Source of the DNA: Thermoproteota archaeon
GTDB lineage: Archaea > Thermoproteota > Thermoprotei_A > Sulfolobales > Pyrodictiaceae
Direction of reading: 5' to 3'
Length of the DNA: 53,027 nucleotides
Assembly (NCBI GenBank): GCA_013153145.1
Contig: JAADEY010000002.1
Coordinates: forward strand, 1-53,027
Shown: positions 15,508 through 23,536 of the stretch, piece after piece
Position numbering within the stretch: position 1 is the stretch's first letter
Layout: each line of letters opens with the position of its first letter
Made by a program: the position numbers and the translations under genes
The notes under the pieces: model-generated
What the model was told of the DNA's origin: nothing
Databases searched by the model: none
The model's input: the letters and a program-made list of their open reading frames with translations, nothing else

Positions 15508-16265
15508 ATCCTCGGCGATATCCAGTACACAAGCGTGCTGCCCGCTGGGAGGCTGAAGACGAGCCTCATTGGTAGCGCCTCTCCATACTCCATTGTGACT
15601 GTCTGCGCTGCCTGCGCGGCCTTCATCCCCGCCTGTAGCAGGTCTACTGCGTATTTCGCTGTGACCGGTGTCTTCCCCCTAACCTCTAGGCTTATGAGGC
15701 CCCCCGATGTATCCATGATGCACTTGTATTGTTTCTGCATGGATGAGGTTATCGCCTCTATCCTGTCCTCATACGCCTTGAACTCTATCTCGTCTGAGAC
15801 GAGCTTAGCATCCCTAACGATGAGCTTGAAGTCGTCTGCTATGAGCTGGGCTGTTACGGTTAGCTCGACCTGGGGCTCTGCCAGCTCCTCTACAATACTC
15901 TCCCTCAGCGGGACGTCGAAGCTCCTGGATATGTTGGTCTTCTTATCCCTGAATACGAGGATGAGCTTCCTCGCGTCGAGGTCAACCCTTATCTCGAGTA
16001 CATCGTTGCGTGTACCCCTCTTCGCCGCCTTCCTCAGCTCGTCGGCGCCGACCACGAAGGTTACCTTGTCCTGTGACACCTCGTACTCCTCGAAGCTTGA
16101 TGCAGGCATGTTGAGGACTATCATCGTGGTCTTGTCTGGGCTTAGGCTCTTCACTGTTATCCCCTCGGGGGTTGCTATGAATGGTATCTCGTCTATCGCC
16201 TTGGCAAGGGTCTCGACGATGTACTTGAACTTCGTCGCCGCGGGGTAGACTGCACGCATGCTCAT
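15504..16265 (-). CDS. pcn: PCNA sliding clamp
   Basis: 253 aa from ATG 16265 (GGTGGA 10 bases upstream); ATG 16259 is a close alternative. The ring-forming clamp tethers PolB, FEN1, ligase and others to DNA. Family signatures are AKAIDEIPFIATPEGI (centre of domain 1) and KTTMIVLNMPASSFEEYE. Later ones are VDLDARKLILVF, the interdomain loop region ISRSFDVPL and the C-terminal MRLVFSLPAGSTLVYWISPRI. Crenarchaea often have three PCNA paralogues forming a heterotrimer; which one this is cannot be decided here. It overlaps the Cys-rich gene tail to tail by 4 bases. Confidence 0.94.
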   Translation of the reverse strand: MSMRAVYPAATKFKYIVETLAKAIDEIPFIATPEGITVKSLSPDKTTMIVLNMPASSFEEYEVSQDKVTFVVGADELRKAAKRGTRNDVLEIRVDLDARKLILVFRDKKTNISRSFDVPLRESIVEELAEPQVELTVTAQLIADDFKLIVRDAKLVSDEIEFKAYEDRIEAITSSMQKQYKCIMDTSGGLISLEVRGKTPVTAKYAVDLLQAGMKAAQAAQTVTMEYGEALPMRLVFSLPAGSTLVYWISPRI

Positions 16266-16306
16266 ATTGGGGGCTCCACCGTTACCTTTTATCAATGGGG
16301 CCAGGT

Positions 16307-16317
16307 CTTTATTTTAG
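16307..16317 (-). promoter_or_regulatory. TATA-like box for pcn
   Basis: On the minus strand CTAAAATAAAG lies about 45 bases before ATG 16265, giving a leader with a good ribosome-binding site. The 87-base gap also has to serve the divergent gene at 16353. Confidence 0.45.
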
Positions 16318-16352
16318 CTCGGGCACATGGGTGCAGTGGTGGTGAATGGGTA

Positions 16353-16733
16353 ATGGGTGTCGTGATAAGGGTTGACCTGGCGCGGTACAAGTACGTGGAT
16401 CTCGAGGCCTCTGAGGCGTTGAAGCTATTGTCGAAGATAGCCGAGGTTACCGGTAAGAGGGGGCAGGATCTCGACGAGGCTGAGAGGTATATCAGGAACT
16501 TCGACGAGTTCTACGAGTACATGCAGAAGAAGTTCAAGGACTATATCGCGCCGCCTAAGAGGACTGACGACTATATCCGCGGCCTGGTGGTTGTCGATAA
16601 GCTGAAGCTCTATAAGAAGGATGGGGAGAAGAGGGTCGTCATCGTCTTCGACAGAAGGATAAGTGTTGACGATATCAAGAAGGCGCTCGAGGAGCTCGGC
16701 TACAAGGACATCACTGTTGAAAAGATGGGCTAG
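16353..16733 (+). CDS. conserved small protein of unknown function, divergent from pcn
   Basis: 126 aa, ATG start. Two parts: an N-terminal helical section (LEASEALKLLSKIAEVTGKRG, then DEFYEYMQKKFKDYI) and a C-terminal beta-alpha-beta section (RGLVVVDKLKLYKKDGEKRVVIVFDRRISVDDIKKALEELGYKDITVEKM). Highly charged, no cysteine, no membrane segment. Divergent from pcn across an 87-base promoter region. Function not recognised. Confidence 0.8.
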   Translation: MGVVIRVDLARYKYVDLEASEALKLLSKIAEVTGKRGQDLDEAERYIRNFDEFYEYMQKKFKDYIAPPKRTDDYIRGLVVVDKLKLYKKDGEKRVVIVFDRRISVDDIKKALEELGYKDITVEKMG

Positions 16734-16960
16734 GAGCCAGCCGCCCTATGCCTCCTCCTTTTAGGAGCAAGCAGCGCCGCGGCCCTGGCGCCGAGTTCTT
16801 GTAGCTTCTGCAACGCCTCCTCGGGTGGCAGTGTTTTTGTCATCAATTCCTCTAGGATGAGTGTACGTTCGACCATTATCTCGAGGAGCGAGGCGTTGAG
16901 ATCCATCTCTATTTCCTCGGCCTCTCCCGTGCTCTGCTTGCCCTCCTCCTCCCTCACCAT
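16730..16960 (-). CDS. small acidic helical protein with basic tail
   Basis: 76 aa, ATG start. Acidic N-terminus (REEEGKQSTGEAEEIEMD), a predicted helical hairpin (LNASLLEIMVERTLILEELMTKT and PEEALQKLQELGARAAALL), then a basic end (APKRRRHRAAGS). It overlaps the convergent gene's stop by 4 bases. Coding potential is plausible from helix periodicity, but there is no family recognition. Confidence 0.55.
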   Translation of the reverse strand: MVREEEGKQSTGEAEEIEMDLNASLLEIMVERTLILEELMTKTLPPEEALQKLQELGARAAALLAPKRRRHRAAGS

Positions 16961-17004
16961 GGCATTCCACCGTGTCCTCCCAGTGCCGGGGCTGGTGGAT
17001 TATA

Positions 17005-18690
17005 TTACCGCTTTTTCTCCATGAGCCTAACTATGACTGGTGAGGGGAGTCCATGCGTCTTTAGGATCCCATACCCCCTTGGCAGCTCGTGTAGTATCAG
17101 CTTGACCGCCTCAACCCTGTCCTCGACACGGTAGGCTGCCAGCAGTTTTGCCGTATACTCGAGGACCCGGGGCTCGGTGAGTGTGAGTGTTAGGATTGTG
17201 GCCGTGTTGTCTATGACCTCTCTTTCGAGGTCGAGCGGGCTCTGGGTGACTACTATGACTGCTACACCATACTTCCTCAGCTCCCTTACGAGCCTTGTTA
17301 GTGTTGTCTCGGTCTGCTGCCTTGCTCTGGGGTAGAATGTGTGTGCCTCGTCGACGACTATTATCTTCCGGATCCCCGTGGTTATGCCCTTGGAGGTGTA
17401 GTAGTGGTACAGTATTCGTAGGAGCGTGTCGACGTAGAGTGTTTTCGCTCCACGTGCTCCTATGCGGTGTAGGTCTATGACCACGTTCGATTCGACTATC
17501 TTCTCCATGGGTATTGTTTTTGCCCCGAGTTTCTCTAGGAAGTCCGTGACGTAGTAGTTTAGTGTCTCCGCGGACTTCCTGCCGGCCGCCGCCTCCTCAG
17601 CGATGTATCTTACAGCCTCGTTTAGTGTTGGCCACGCCGTCTCCTGGCCCTGGTAGGGTGTGTCCGGGTCCAACCCCTTGTCGATGTAGGCTGTTATGAT
17701 CGCGTTTTCCAGTATCGTTGCCTGGAGTGGGCCTATGGGGTATTGTGCCTTCATGAGCTCGACTATTTGCCTGGCCCTCCTCCTGGGGGTTTCGCCTTCT
17801 AGTAGCATGAGGGGGTTTAGGCCGTGCTGGGCCGCGTCTATGACCTCTACCCTTAGTCCGTACTTCTTGTAGAGCTCCTTGTACTCCCCGTGGGGGTCTA
17901 TGGCTAGTATTGTCGCCCTGTACTCTTTGGCCATCTTTGATGATAGTAGGGCTGCTGCGTGTGACTTGCCCGAGCCAGTTGATCCTATGATTGTTACATG
18001 GGGGTTTATTGAGCCGTGGTGGGGGTGGTGGTAGGTCGTGCCTGGTTGTAGGCGTAGCCACCACCATTTCGTCTTATGCCTTATCCTTGGAGCGTATCTT
18101 AGTGGTGGCTTGTAGGCTAGGATTGCCTCTGCTGGTGCTAGTGGTTTTTCTCCGTCTTCGACGAGGGGGGCTGTGTCGATTAGGAGTGATAGTGCGTAGG
18201 CGGGGGTTAGGGGTGCTGCTGCTATCGAGAGTATGTATGCTGCCGCGACGTGTAGTGGCGGCTTGCGGGGTGCTGCTGCGGTGGCTAGGACTGCTATGGG
18301 TGTTGCCATGAGTGCTACTGCTAGTGGTGGCTGCCTTGATGCCAGGAGTATTAGTGTCTCTGCCGCGATCCCTGTGGCTGCCAGTCTTAGTGATGGCCTC
18401 GGTGTTGTTAGCCTCTTTAGGGCTTCAATTAGGGGTTCTGTGCCGTTTGCCGCGCAGCTCCACGCGGCTGCGAGTATTGTTGCCGTTATCGATGCCGCTT
18501 GTATGGGTGTTGGCGTGTAGAGTATCGTTGTTATCGTTGCCGCGGCGACGATTATTGATGGTGACTCCACGGGTAGGAGGAGTAGTGATGGGGCTGTGAG
18601 TAAGGCTAGTAGGGGGGCTTCGTGGATCCCGAGTACTGGTAGGGTGAGGGCTAGGCAGGCTAGTAGGGCTGCTAGTAGCCGGGCTATCAT
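17005..18690 (-). CDS. membrane-anchored HerA/VirB4-like ATPase
   Basis: 561 aa, ATG start. The first ~180 residues are very hydrophobic and could form about six membrane helices. A cytoplasmic motor follows with Walker A GSTGSGKSHA near 236-245, the HerA-type AIDPHGEY near 263-270, Walker B KIIVVDEAHTF near 445 and sensor VVTQSPLDL near 480. HerA/VirB4/FtsK ATPases pump DNA or drive secretion; a membrane-anchored one next to a Ced-like locus is a good candidate for a DNA translocase. In Sulfolobus, CedB is described as membrane-bound, so this could be the true CedB orthologue or a second motor. It is divergent from the Lhr helicase with about 50 bases between. Confidence 0.88.
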   Translation of the reverse strand: MIARLLAALLACLALTLPVLGIHEAPLLALLTAPSLLLLPVESPSIIVAAATITTILYTPTPIQAASITATILAAAWSCAANGTEPLIEALKRLTTPRPSLRLAATGIAAETLILLASRQPPLAVALMATPIAVLATAAAPRKPPLHVAAAYILSIAAAPLTPAYALSLLIDTAPLVEDGEKPLAPAEAILAYKPPLRYAPRIRHKTKWWWLRLQPGTTYHHPHHGSINPHVTIIGSTGSGKSHAAALLSSKMAKEYRATILAIDPHGEYKELYKKYGLRVEVIDAAQHGLNPLMLLEGETPRRRARQIVELMKAQYPIGPLQATILENAIITAYIDKGLDPDTPYQGQETAWPTLNEAVRYIAEEAAAGRKSAETLNYYVTDFLEKLGAKTIPMEKIVESNVVIDLHRIGARGAKTLYVDTLLRILYHYYTSKGITTGIRKIIVVDEAHTFYPRARQQTETTLTRLVRELRKYGVAVIVVTQSPLDLEREVIDNTATILTLTLTEPRVLEYTAKLLAAYRVEDRVEAVKLILHELPRGYGILKTHGLPSPVIVRLMEKKR

Positions 18691-18740
18691 TAGTGCTTCC
18701 TTCCCGTCATAGCGTGCGTGGCGGGGGAGGGTGTTTACTG

Positions 18741-21524
18741 TTGCCCAGTGTCTTTGACATGCTTCATCCGAGGCTTAGGAGGCTGCTGCCTAGGTATGGG
18801 TATAGGGAGCCTACGCCTATCCAGCGTAGGGCTATACCGGTATTATTGAAGGGCTTCAACTGCCTGATAGTCGCCCCTACCGGGATGGGTAAGACGGAGG
18901 CTGCCGTCCTGCCCTTCCTCAGTAGGATGATTGAGGAGGGGGGTTCTGGGCTACGGTTGGTCTATATCACGCCGCTGCGTAGTCTTAATAGGGACTTGTT
19001 TCACAGGCTTGAGGGGCTTGCTTCTGAGCTTGGTTTTAGGCTTCTTGTCCGTCATGGTGATACCAGCCAGTCTGTTAGGCGTGCTTTTCTGCGGGAGCCT
19101 CCAGACGCGGCTATCATGACGCCGGAGGCGTTTTACTTTCTCCTCTCGGTGCCGCGTTTTAGGAGGATAGCTCGTAGTATTAGGTATGTGGTTATTGATG
19201 AGGTTCATGAGCTTGTTTATAGTGAGAGGGGTGTTGAGCTTGTTGCTGCTCTTGAGAGGCTGAGGAGGCTTACGGGTAGGAGGATTGTGCGTGCTGCTCT
19301 CTCGGCTACGGTTGCTGACCCGCTGGAGGTTGCCAGGTTAATCTCGCCGAGGGACTACATGGTTATCGTTGAGGATAGGGAGAGTAGGAGGGGGCTGAGG
19401 GTTAGTGTCGTCTCTCCCGAGCGTGATGAGTGCGGGTTTTCCGGCGTACTGGGTGTTCCTAGTGATGTTGCTGCGAGGGTCTGCTTCATTGCGAGGGTTG
19501 CTAGGGAGGCTGCGGGCGGCGTGCTCGTGTTCGCTAATACTAGGGATACCGCGGAGTACCTCGGTTCTTTGTTGAAGCGTGTGCTTGGTGATGATAGGGT
19601 TGCCGTGCATCATGGTAGTCTTAGTAGGAGGGAGAGGGTTGCTGCTGAGGAGGGTTTCCGCGAGGGTAGGATAAAGGTGCTTGTCGCTACTAGTAGTCTT
19701 GAGCTGGGCATAGATATTGGGTGGGTTGATGTTGTTATCCAGTATGCTTCTCCGAGGCAGGCTTTGAGGCTGTTGCAGAGGGTTGGCAGGTCGCGGCATA
19801 GGGTTGGCGGTGTCTCTGAGGGTTATGTTGTTAGCCTTGAGGGTGTCTATGATGTGCTTGAGTCTATTGTGCTTGCTAGGAGGACTATTGCTGGCGATCT
19901 AGAGAAGCCTACCGTGCCTATTAAGCCTCTTGATGCGCTGCTTCATCAGCTTGTCGGGATGGTTCTCGAGGAGGGGTGTATCGGTTTCATGGATGCTTAC
20001 TCGTTCTTCTCATCCCTCCCCTATTATAGGGGGTTGAGTGTTGAGGAGTTCAGTGGGCTTGTCGAGTACGCGGAGGCTGCGAGGATTCTCAGGGTTAGGG
20101 ATGATAGGATTTGTCCTGGTAGGAGGGCTAGGAGCTACTACTACTCTACAACGATGATACCCGATGAAGTCCACTATGTAGTTGTTGACGCTGCTTCGAG
20201 GGAGAAGGTTGGCGTCCTGGATGAGGAGTTTGCAGCGTCTCTCGAGGAGGGCGATGTCTTTGTCCTTGCTGGGAGGGTGTGGAGGGTTCTCGACGTGTCT
20301 GAGGGGAGGGTCTATGTCACGCCTGCTGAGGAGGGGGAGCTTGTCCTCCCGTCCTGGGAGGGCGATATGATACCGGTTGAGTATCTTGCTGCGAGGGAGA
20401 TGGGGAGCCTGGTTAGGAGGCTTGTTGAGGAGGGTGTTGATGCTGGTAGGCTTGCCGGGGTCTACCCCTGTGATAGGGGGTTGCTTGAGAAGGTTGCAGG
20501 CTTCTTCCGTGGCGTTGAGCCTCCCCCGACGGATAGGAGGATTGTTGTTGAGTCTTCCGGTGAGTTTGTCTTCGTCTATGGCTTCTTTGGGTCGAGGATT
20601 GCTAAGTCGTTTGAGTTGATGTTGAGGGGGCTTGTAGAGGAGATACTCGGCTTCCAGCCTGCGAGCTACTCCACGCCGTATGCGATACTGCTCCGCCTCA
20701 CTCGTGACTCTGCGCCACGCGTGGCCTCTGCTCTGCCGAGGCTGCTGCGCCGGCTGAGTAGGGAGGAGGCCCGTGGGCTTCTCGAGAAGGGGTTGAGGAG
20801 TAGTAGGCTGTTTGAGTGGAGGATGGGGCAGGTTGCAAGGAAGATGGGGGTTGTTGAGCCCGGTAAGCCCCTGGATCATCGCCTCCTCCGCAGCCTGCGC
20901 GACACAGTTATCGGCGTGGAGGCTGTGAGGGAGCTTGAGGCGTCGAGGCTCGATACCGGCGGCATGCTGCGCCTACTCGAGATGATTAGGGATGGTTCCA
21001 TCGAGATCATCTACCGTGGGCCAGGTGGCTCCGGGCTTGCGAAGGCGTTGATAGAGTCCACGCCCATCCTCCGCGCGGCCAGGACTGCCGCTATACCGTC
21101 GACGCTGCTCCCGGAGGTTTATCGCCGCAGGCTAGCCTCCCGGAGGGTTAGGTTGATCTGCCTCATGTGCATGCATACATGGGAGAGGAGGTTCGCCGAG
21201 ATAGAGGAGGAGCCTAGATGCCCGAAGTGCGGCTCGCGGTTCATAGCCCCACTCATAGGCGTCAGCGCCGAGGAGGCTGTGAGGATGCTTAGGAGGTACC
21301 GTGCCTCCAAGAAGGGTGCTGCGCGTAGATTGATAGAGCTCGGAAACCTAGTCCTAAGCTACGGCAAGAGGGTTATAGAGGCCCTGCTCGTCCCCGGCGT
21401 CGGGCCGGGTAATGTGAGGAGCATACTGAGCAAGCTGGTGCTCGGTGAGGAGGCCTACTATAAGGCGTTGATGGAGGCTGAGCAGAGGTTCCTGCGCACT
21501 AGGAGGTATTGGCAGCACAGGTGA
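18741..21524 (+). CDS. Lhr/Ski2-like superfamily 2 helicase with C-terminal zinc ribbon
   Basis: About 927 aa from TTG 18741 (GGCGGGGGAGGG upstream); an open frame reaches 18693. Motifs: GYREPTPIQRRAIP, Walker A APTGMGKTEAA, ITPLRSLNRDLF, DEVHEL, LSATVADP, VFANTRDTAEYL, ATSSLELGIDIG and QRVGRSRHR. The C-terminal part contains a zinc ribbon, CLMC...CPKC near residues 805-830 counted from 18741. Lhr proteins unwind RNA:DNA and DNA hybrids in repair; the Ski2-like ASH-Ski2 group acts in RNA decay. I cannot separate these by eye. It directly precedes the pilin-like gene (72 bases to its preferred start), so it may share transcription with the ced genes. Confidence 0.9.
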   Translation: MPSVFDMLHPRLRRLLPRYGYREPTPIQRRAIPVLLKGFNCLIVAPTGMGKTEAAVLPFLSRMIEEGGSGLRLVYITPLRSLNRDLFHRLEGLASELGFRLLVRHGDTSQSVRRAFLREPPDAAIMTPEAFYFLLSVPRFRRIARSIRYVVIDEVHELVYSERGVELVAALERLRRLTGRRIVRAALSATVADPLEVARLISPRDYMVIVEDRESRRGLRVSVVSPERDECGFSGVLGVPSDVAARVCFIARVAREAAGGVLVFANTRDTAEYLGSLLKRVLGDDRVAVHHGSLSRRERVAAEEGFREGRIKVLVATSSLELGIDIGWVDVVIQYASPRQALRLLQRVGRSRHRVGGVSEGYVVSLEGVYDVLESIVLARRTIAGDLEKPTVPIKPLDALLHQLVGMVLEEGCIGFMDAYSFFSSLPYYRGLSVEEFSGLVEYAEAARILRVRDDRICPGRRARSYYYSTTMIPDEVHYVVVDAASREKVGVLDEEFAASLEEGDVFVLAGRVWRVLDVSEGRVYVTPAEEGELVLPSWEGDMIPVEYLAAREMGSLVRRLVEEGVDAGRLAGVYPCDRGLLEKVAGFFRGVEPPPTDRRIVVESSGEFVFVYGFFGSRIAKSFELMLRGLVEEILGFQPASYSTPYAILLRLTRDSAPRVASALPRLLRRLSREEARGLLEKGLRSSRLFEWRMGQVARKMGVVEPGKPLDHRLLRSLRDTVIGVEAVRELEASRLDTGGMLRLLEMIRDGSIEIIYRGPGGSGLAKALIESTPILRAARTAAIPSTLLPEVYRRRLASRRVRLICLMCMHTWERRFAEIEEEPRCPKCGSRFIAPLIGVSAEEAVRMLRRYRASKKGAARRLIELGNLVLSYGKRVIEALLVPGVGPGNVRSILSKLVLGEEAYYKALMEAEQRFLRTRRYWQHR

Positions 21525-21595
21525 GGATTAGTTTCACTCAGCCCCCACATGCAGCCCATACCCTACGTTCCTCCAGGCTTCTGGGTGGCCAGGGG

Positions 21596-21859
21596 TTGGC
21601 GAGCGGTATAATCAACTTCATCACCGACCTCACAGTCAAGATAACGACGGCTGCGTGGGGCCTCTTCCTACTGACATGGAGTGTCGGCTGGCTGATAAGG
21701 GGCGCGCCGATACCGGTGCTTAGGTTCAAGAGGGTTGGCCAGAGCCTCATCGAGGACGCCGTCTGGGCTGCATTTGGACTCGCAATCGGAACCTCAGTCT
21801 TCGCATTGATAGCGTATATCGCCAAGCTCTTCGGCGCGACCCCGCCTAAGCCCCCCTAG
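21596..21859 (+). CDS. cedA1: CedA1-like two-helix pilin (VirB2/TrbC-type)
   Basis: 87 aa from TTG 21596, preceded by GGTGGCCAGGGG; an open frame extends back to 21509 but its first 29 residues look non-coding. The protein is two hydrophobic helices (about 14-34 and 52-78) joined by a short basic turn, RGAPIPVLRFKR, and ends in a Pro-rich tail. No cleavable signal peptide and no class III site. This matches the known plan of the Ced and Ted pilins, homologous to bacterial conjugative VirB2/TrbC pilins whose positively charged loop lines the lumen. The next gene is CedA. Assignment rests on topology, turn motif and context. Confidence 0.72.
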   Translation: MASGIINFITDLTVKITTAAWGLFLLTWSVGWLIRGAPIPVLRFKRVGQSLIEDAVWAAFGLAIGTSVFALIAYIAKLFGATPPKPP

Positions 21860-21899
21860 GCATGGGGCATGCACTGCAGTTGTTGTGAGGTAGCGGCGT

Positions 21900-23363
21900 A
21901 TGGCGGCGCCGACAGTAACCGAGATGACGATCGGCGACCTCCTCTACGCCGCGTTTCTGACGGCGATACTGACGTACCATATCGGTATACTCTTGTACGC
22001 AGTCCCCTACCCTAGTAGGTCTTTGAAACGCTGGGGCTACATACTGGTTAACGACGGGATCATGGCCGCCTTCCTCATAGCGCTCTATGGAGTTGTGGTC
22101 AAGATAGCTGACTATGTCCTGGCCGCTGCGGGGCTCAGCGTCAACAAGGGGATAACGATGATCAATGAGGCTTTGAATGCGGCTGCCATGGTTACGCTCG
22201 TTGCAAAGACTGTTGCAACTATAATCCCGTATCCCTTCAGCGGTGTTGTGAATAGCTTCCTAAGCCCCGTCATAATGTTTGCCAACGGTGTACTTGTCTC
22301 ATCCCTGCTAATGCTTGTAATAGGTGCTCTCGGCATCGAGGGGAAGCCCCTACTGGTGGCTGCCTCGGCGCTCCTCTATGCCCTACCCTTTAGGGCTGGG
22401 AGGAGTATTGGTGCGTCACTACTTGCATTCTCTATTGTGGCCCCGGTGGCTATAGCATTGTTTCCGTCCTGGTACTCGCTCTTCAATATACATGTCTATC
22501 TCGGGTACACGGAGAAGCCCTACCAGATGATAACCGTGCTGAAGCCCGTGGCCGGCGTCTGGGGGAATGTGACTGGGAGCTATGGTGTTATGAGTAGGGG
22601 CGTGCTAGTCTTCAGCGATGAGTCCGGTGGCAGGTTTGAGTTTAGGACGAGTATGGAGGGCGCCTACTATGCTCCGGAGACGCAGAGCGGCCTCCCAATG
22701 TATGTGAAGCTCCGTGTGTACGCGGAGCATCTGGGGCAAAGAATCCGTCTCGACCCCTCAGTGGTCGAGATACCCTTGACTAGTGAGGTTGATTTGAGTA
22801 AGCCTGGGATAGAGTATAGGCAGGACTTTAGGGCTGTTGACACTGTCTTCTACTCCTGCTACTTCAATGTAGTTACCTCACTCTGCCCCATAATAGGGGT
22901 TGACAAGGAGGGGAAGACGCTGATAGTCAAGTGTGTGCCGATATACAATGAGGCGTACGTGAATGTGTCGATGATACCCGATGCGACTGGGGACATCTAC
23001 ATGGCTGTCGGCGGGGGTAAGATCGTCGGCGGTATAAGGTGGTATAAGAAGGAGTGGAGGGGTATACCCGTTGAGGTTGACACATTCACCGTGCTTAGGA
23101 GCCCCAACCATGCATACATATCGATAAGCTTGACGCCGCAGCTTAAGGGTGACTGTAGGAGATATGTGCCGAGGATAAGTACGGGTAACTACATCAAGAC
23201 GTTGATTGACAGGATTGGGAGGATTCTCATGGACATGGTCTGGAACTATGTGAAGCTGATGGTTGCAATGGTAAGCTATGTGGCCGTGGTTGCTGCAAGC
23301 GTCTATGGCCTGGCGAGGGTGCTGGGTGCAACGTACCCGAGGCTCGTGGTGAGCCTGCCATGA
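21900..23363 (+). CDS. cedA: CedA-like polytopic DNA-import channel protein
   Basis: 487 aa, ATG start with GAGGT upstream. Six or so membrane helices occupy ~12-190, followed by a large probably extracytoplasmic domain of ~191-445 with four cysteines (C320, C328, C345, C419), and a final helix ~448-475. CedA of the crenarchaeal Ced system is the polytopic protein needed for DNA uptake and has been likened to VirB6. Helix pairs carry turns like that of the neighbouring pilin: PYPSRSLKRWG near 36-46, PYPFSG near 110-115 and a weaker LPFRAGRS near 162-169. Its stop overlaps the next small gene's ATG (CATGA). Confidence 0.75.
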   Translation: MAAPTVTEMTIGDLLYAAFLTAILTYHIGILLYAVPYPSRSLKRWGYILVNDGIMAAFLIALYGVVVKIADYVLAAAGLSVNKGITMINEALNAAAMVTLVAKTVATIIPYPFSGVVNSFLSPVIMFANGVLVSSLLMLVIGALGIEGKPLLVAASALLYALPFRAGRSIGASLLAFSIVAPVAIALFPSWYSLFNIHVYLGYTEKPYQMITVLKPVAGVWGNVTGSYGVMSRGVLVFSDESGGRFEFRTSMEGAYYAPETQSGLPMYVKLRVYAEHLGQRIRLDPSVVEIPLTSEVDLSKPGIEYRQDFRAVDTVFYSCYFNVVTSLCPIIGVDKEGKTLIVKCVPIYNEAYVNVSMIPDATGDIYMAVGGGKIVGGIRWYKKEWRGIPVEVDTFTVLRSPNHAYISISLTPQLKGDCRRYVPRISTGNYIKTLIDRIGRILMDMVWNYVKLMVAMVSYVAVVAASVYGLARVLGATYPRLVVSLP

Positions 23364-23536
23364 CGGGGCGGGAGCTCAAGCTTAGGGATACACTAGTGCT
23401 CGCAGCGGTACTAGAGGTTGCAATGATAATGCTTGGTGCGGGGAGCGGGGCGAGTGTGACGATCCTCGTACTTTTGCTCGCCTCCCTCCTACTCACACTG
23501 CTACTTGCATTCTACGCGTGGAGGGCAGGCCTGTGA
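23360..23536 (+). CDS. 58-aa two-helix membrane protein (VirB3/CedA2-like candidate)
   Basis: ATG at 23360 overlaps the cedA stop (ATGA), and its stop TGA at 23534-23536 overlaps the preferred GTG start of the next ATPase gene (GTGA). The product starts MTGRELKLRDTLVL and has two hydrophobic stretches (about 11-26 and 32-52) around a GAGSGAS turn, ending FYAWRAGL. Stop-start overlaps on both sides strongly suggest a real, translationally coupled gene. In conjugation systems a small two-helix VirB3 lies beside, or is fused to, VirB4; Sulfolobus Ced also has a small CedA2. Either match is inference from size, topology and position. Confidence 0.65.
   Translation: MTGRELKLRDTLVLAAVLEVAMIMLGAGSGASVTILVLLLASLLLTLLLAFYAWRAGL

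Noticed and set aside
20010-20879. 289-aa minus-strand frame
   Set aside because: Antisense of the Lhr-like helicase, with Pro/Asn-rich shadow composition and no motif.
21509-21595. Longer N-terminus for the pilin gene
   Set aside because: Overlaps the helicase end, has non-coding character, and a good ribosome site lies directly before TTG 21596.
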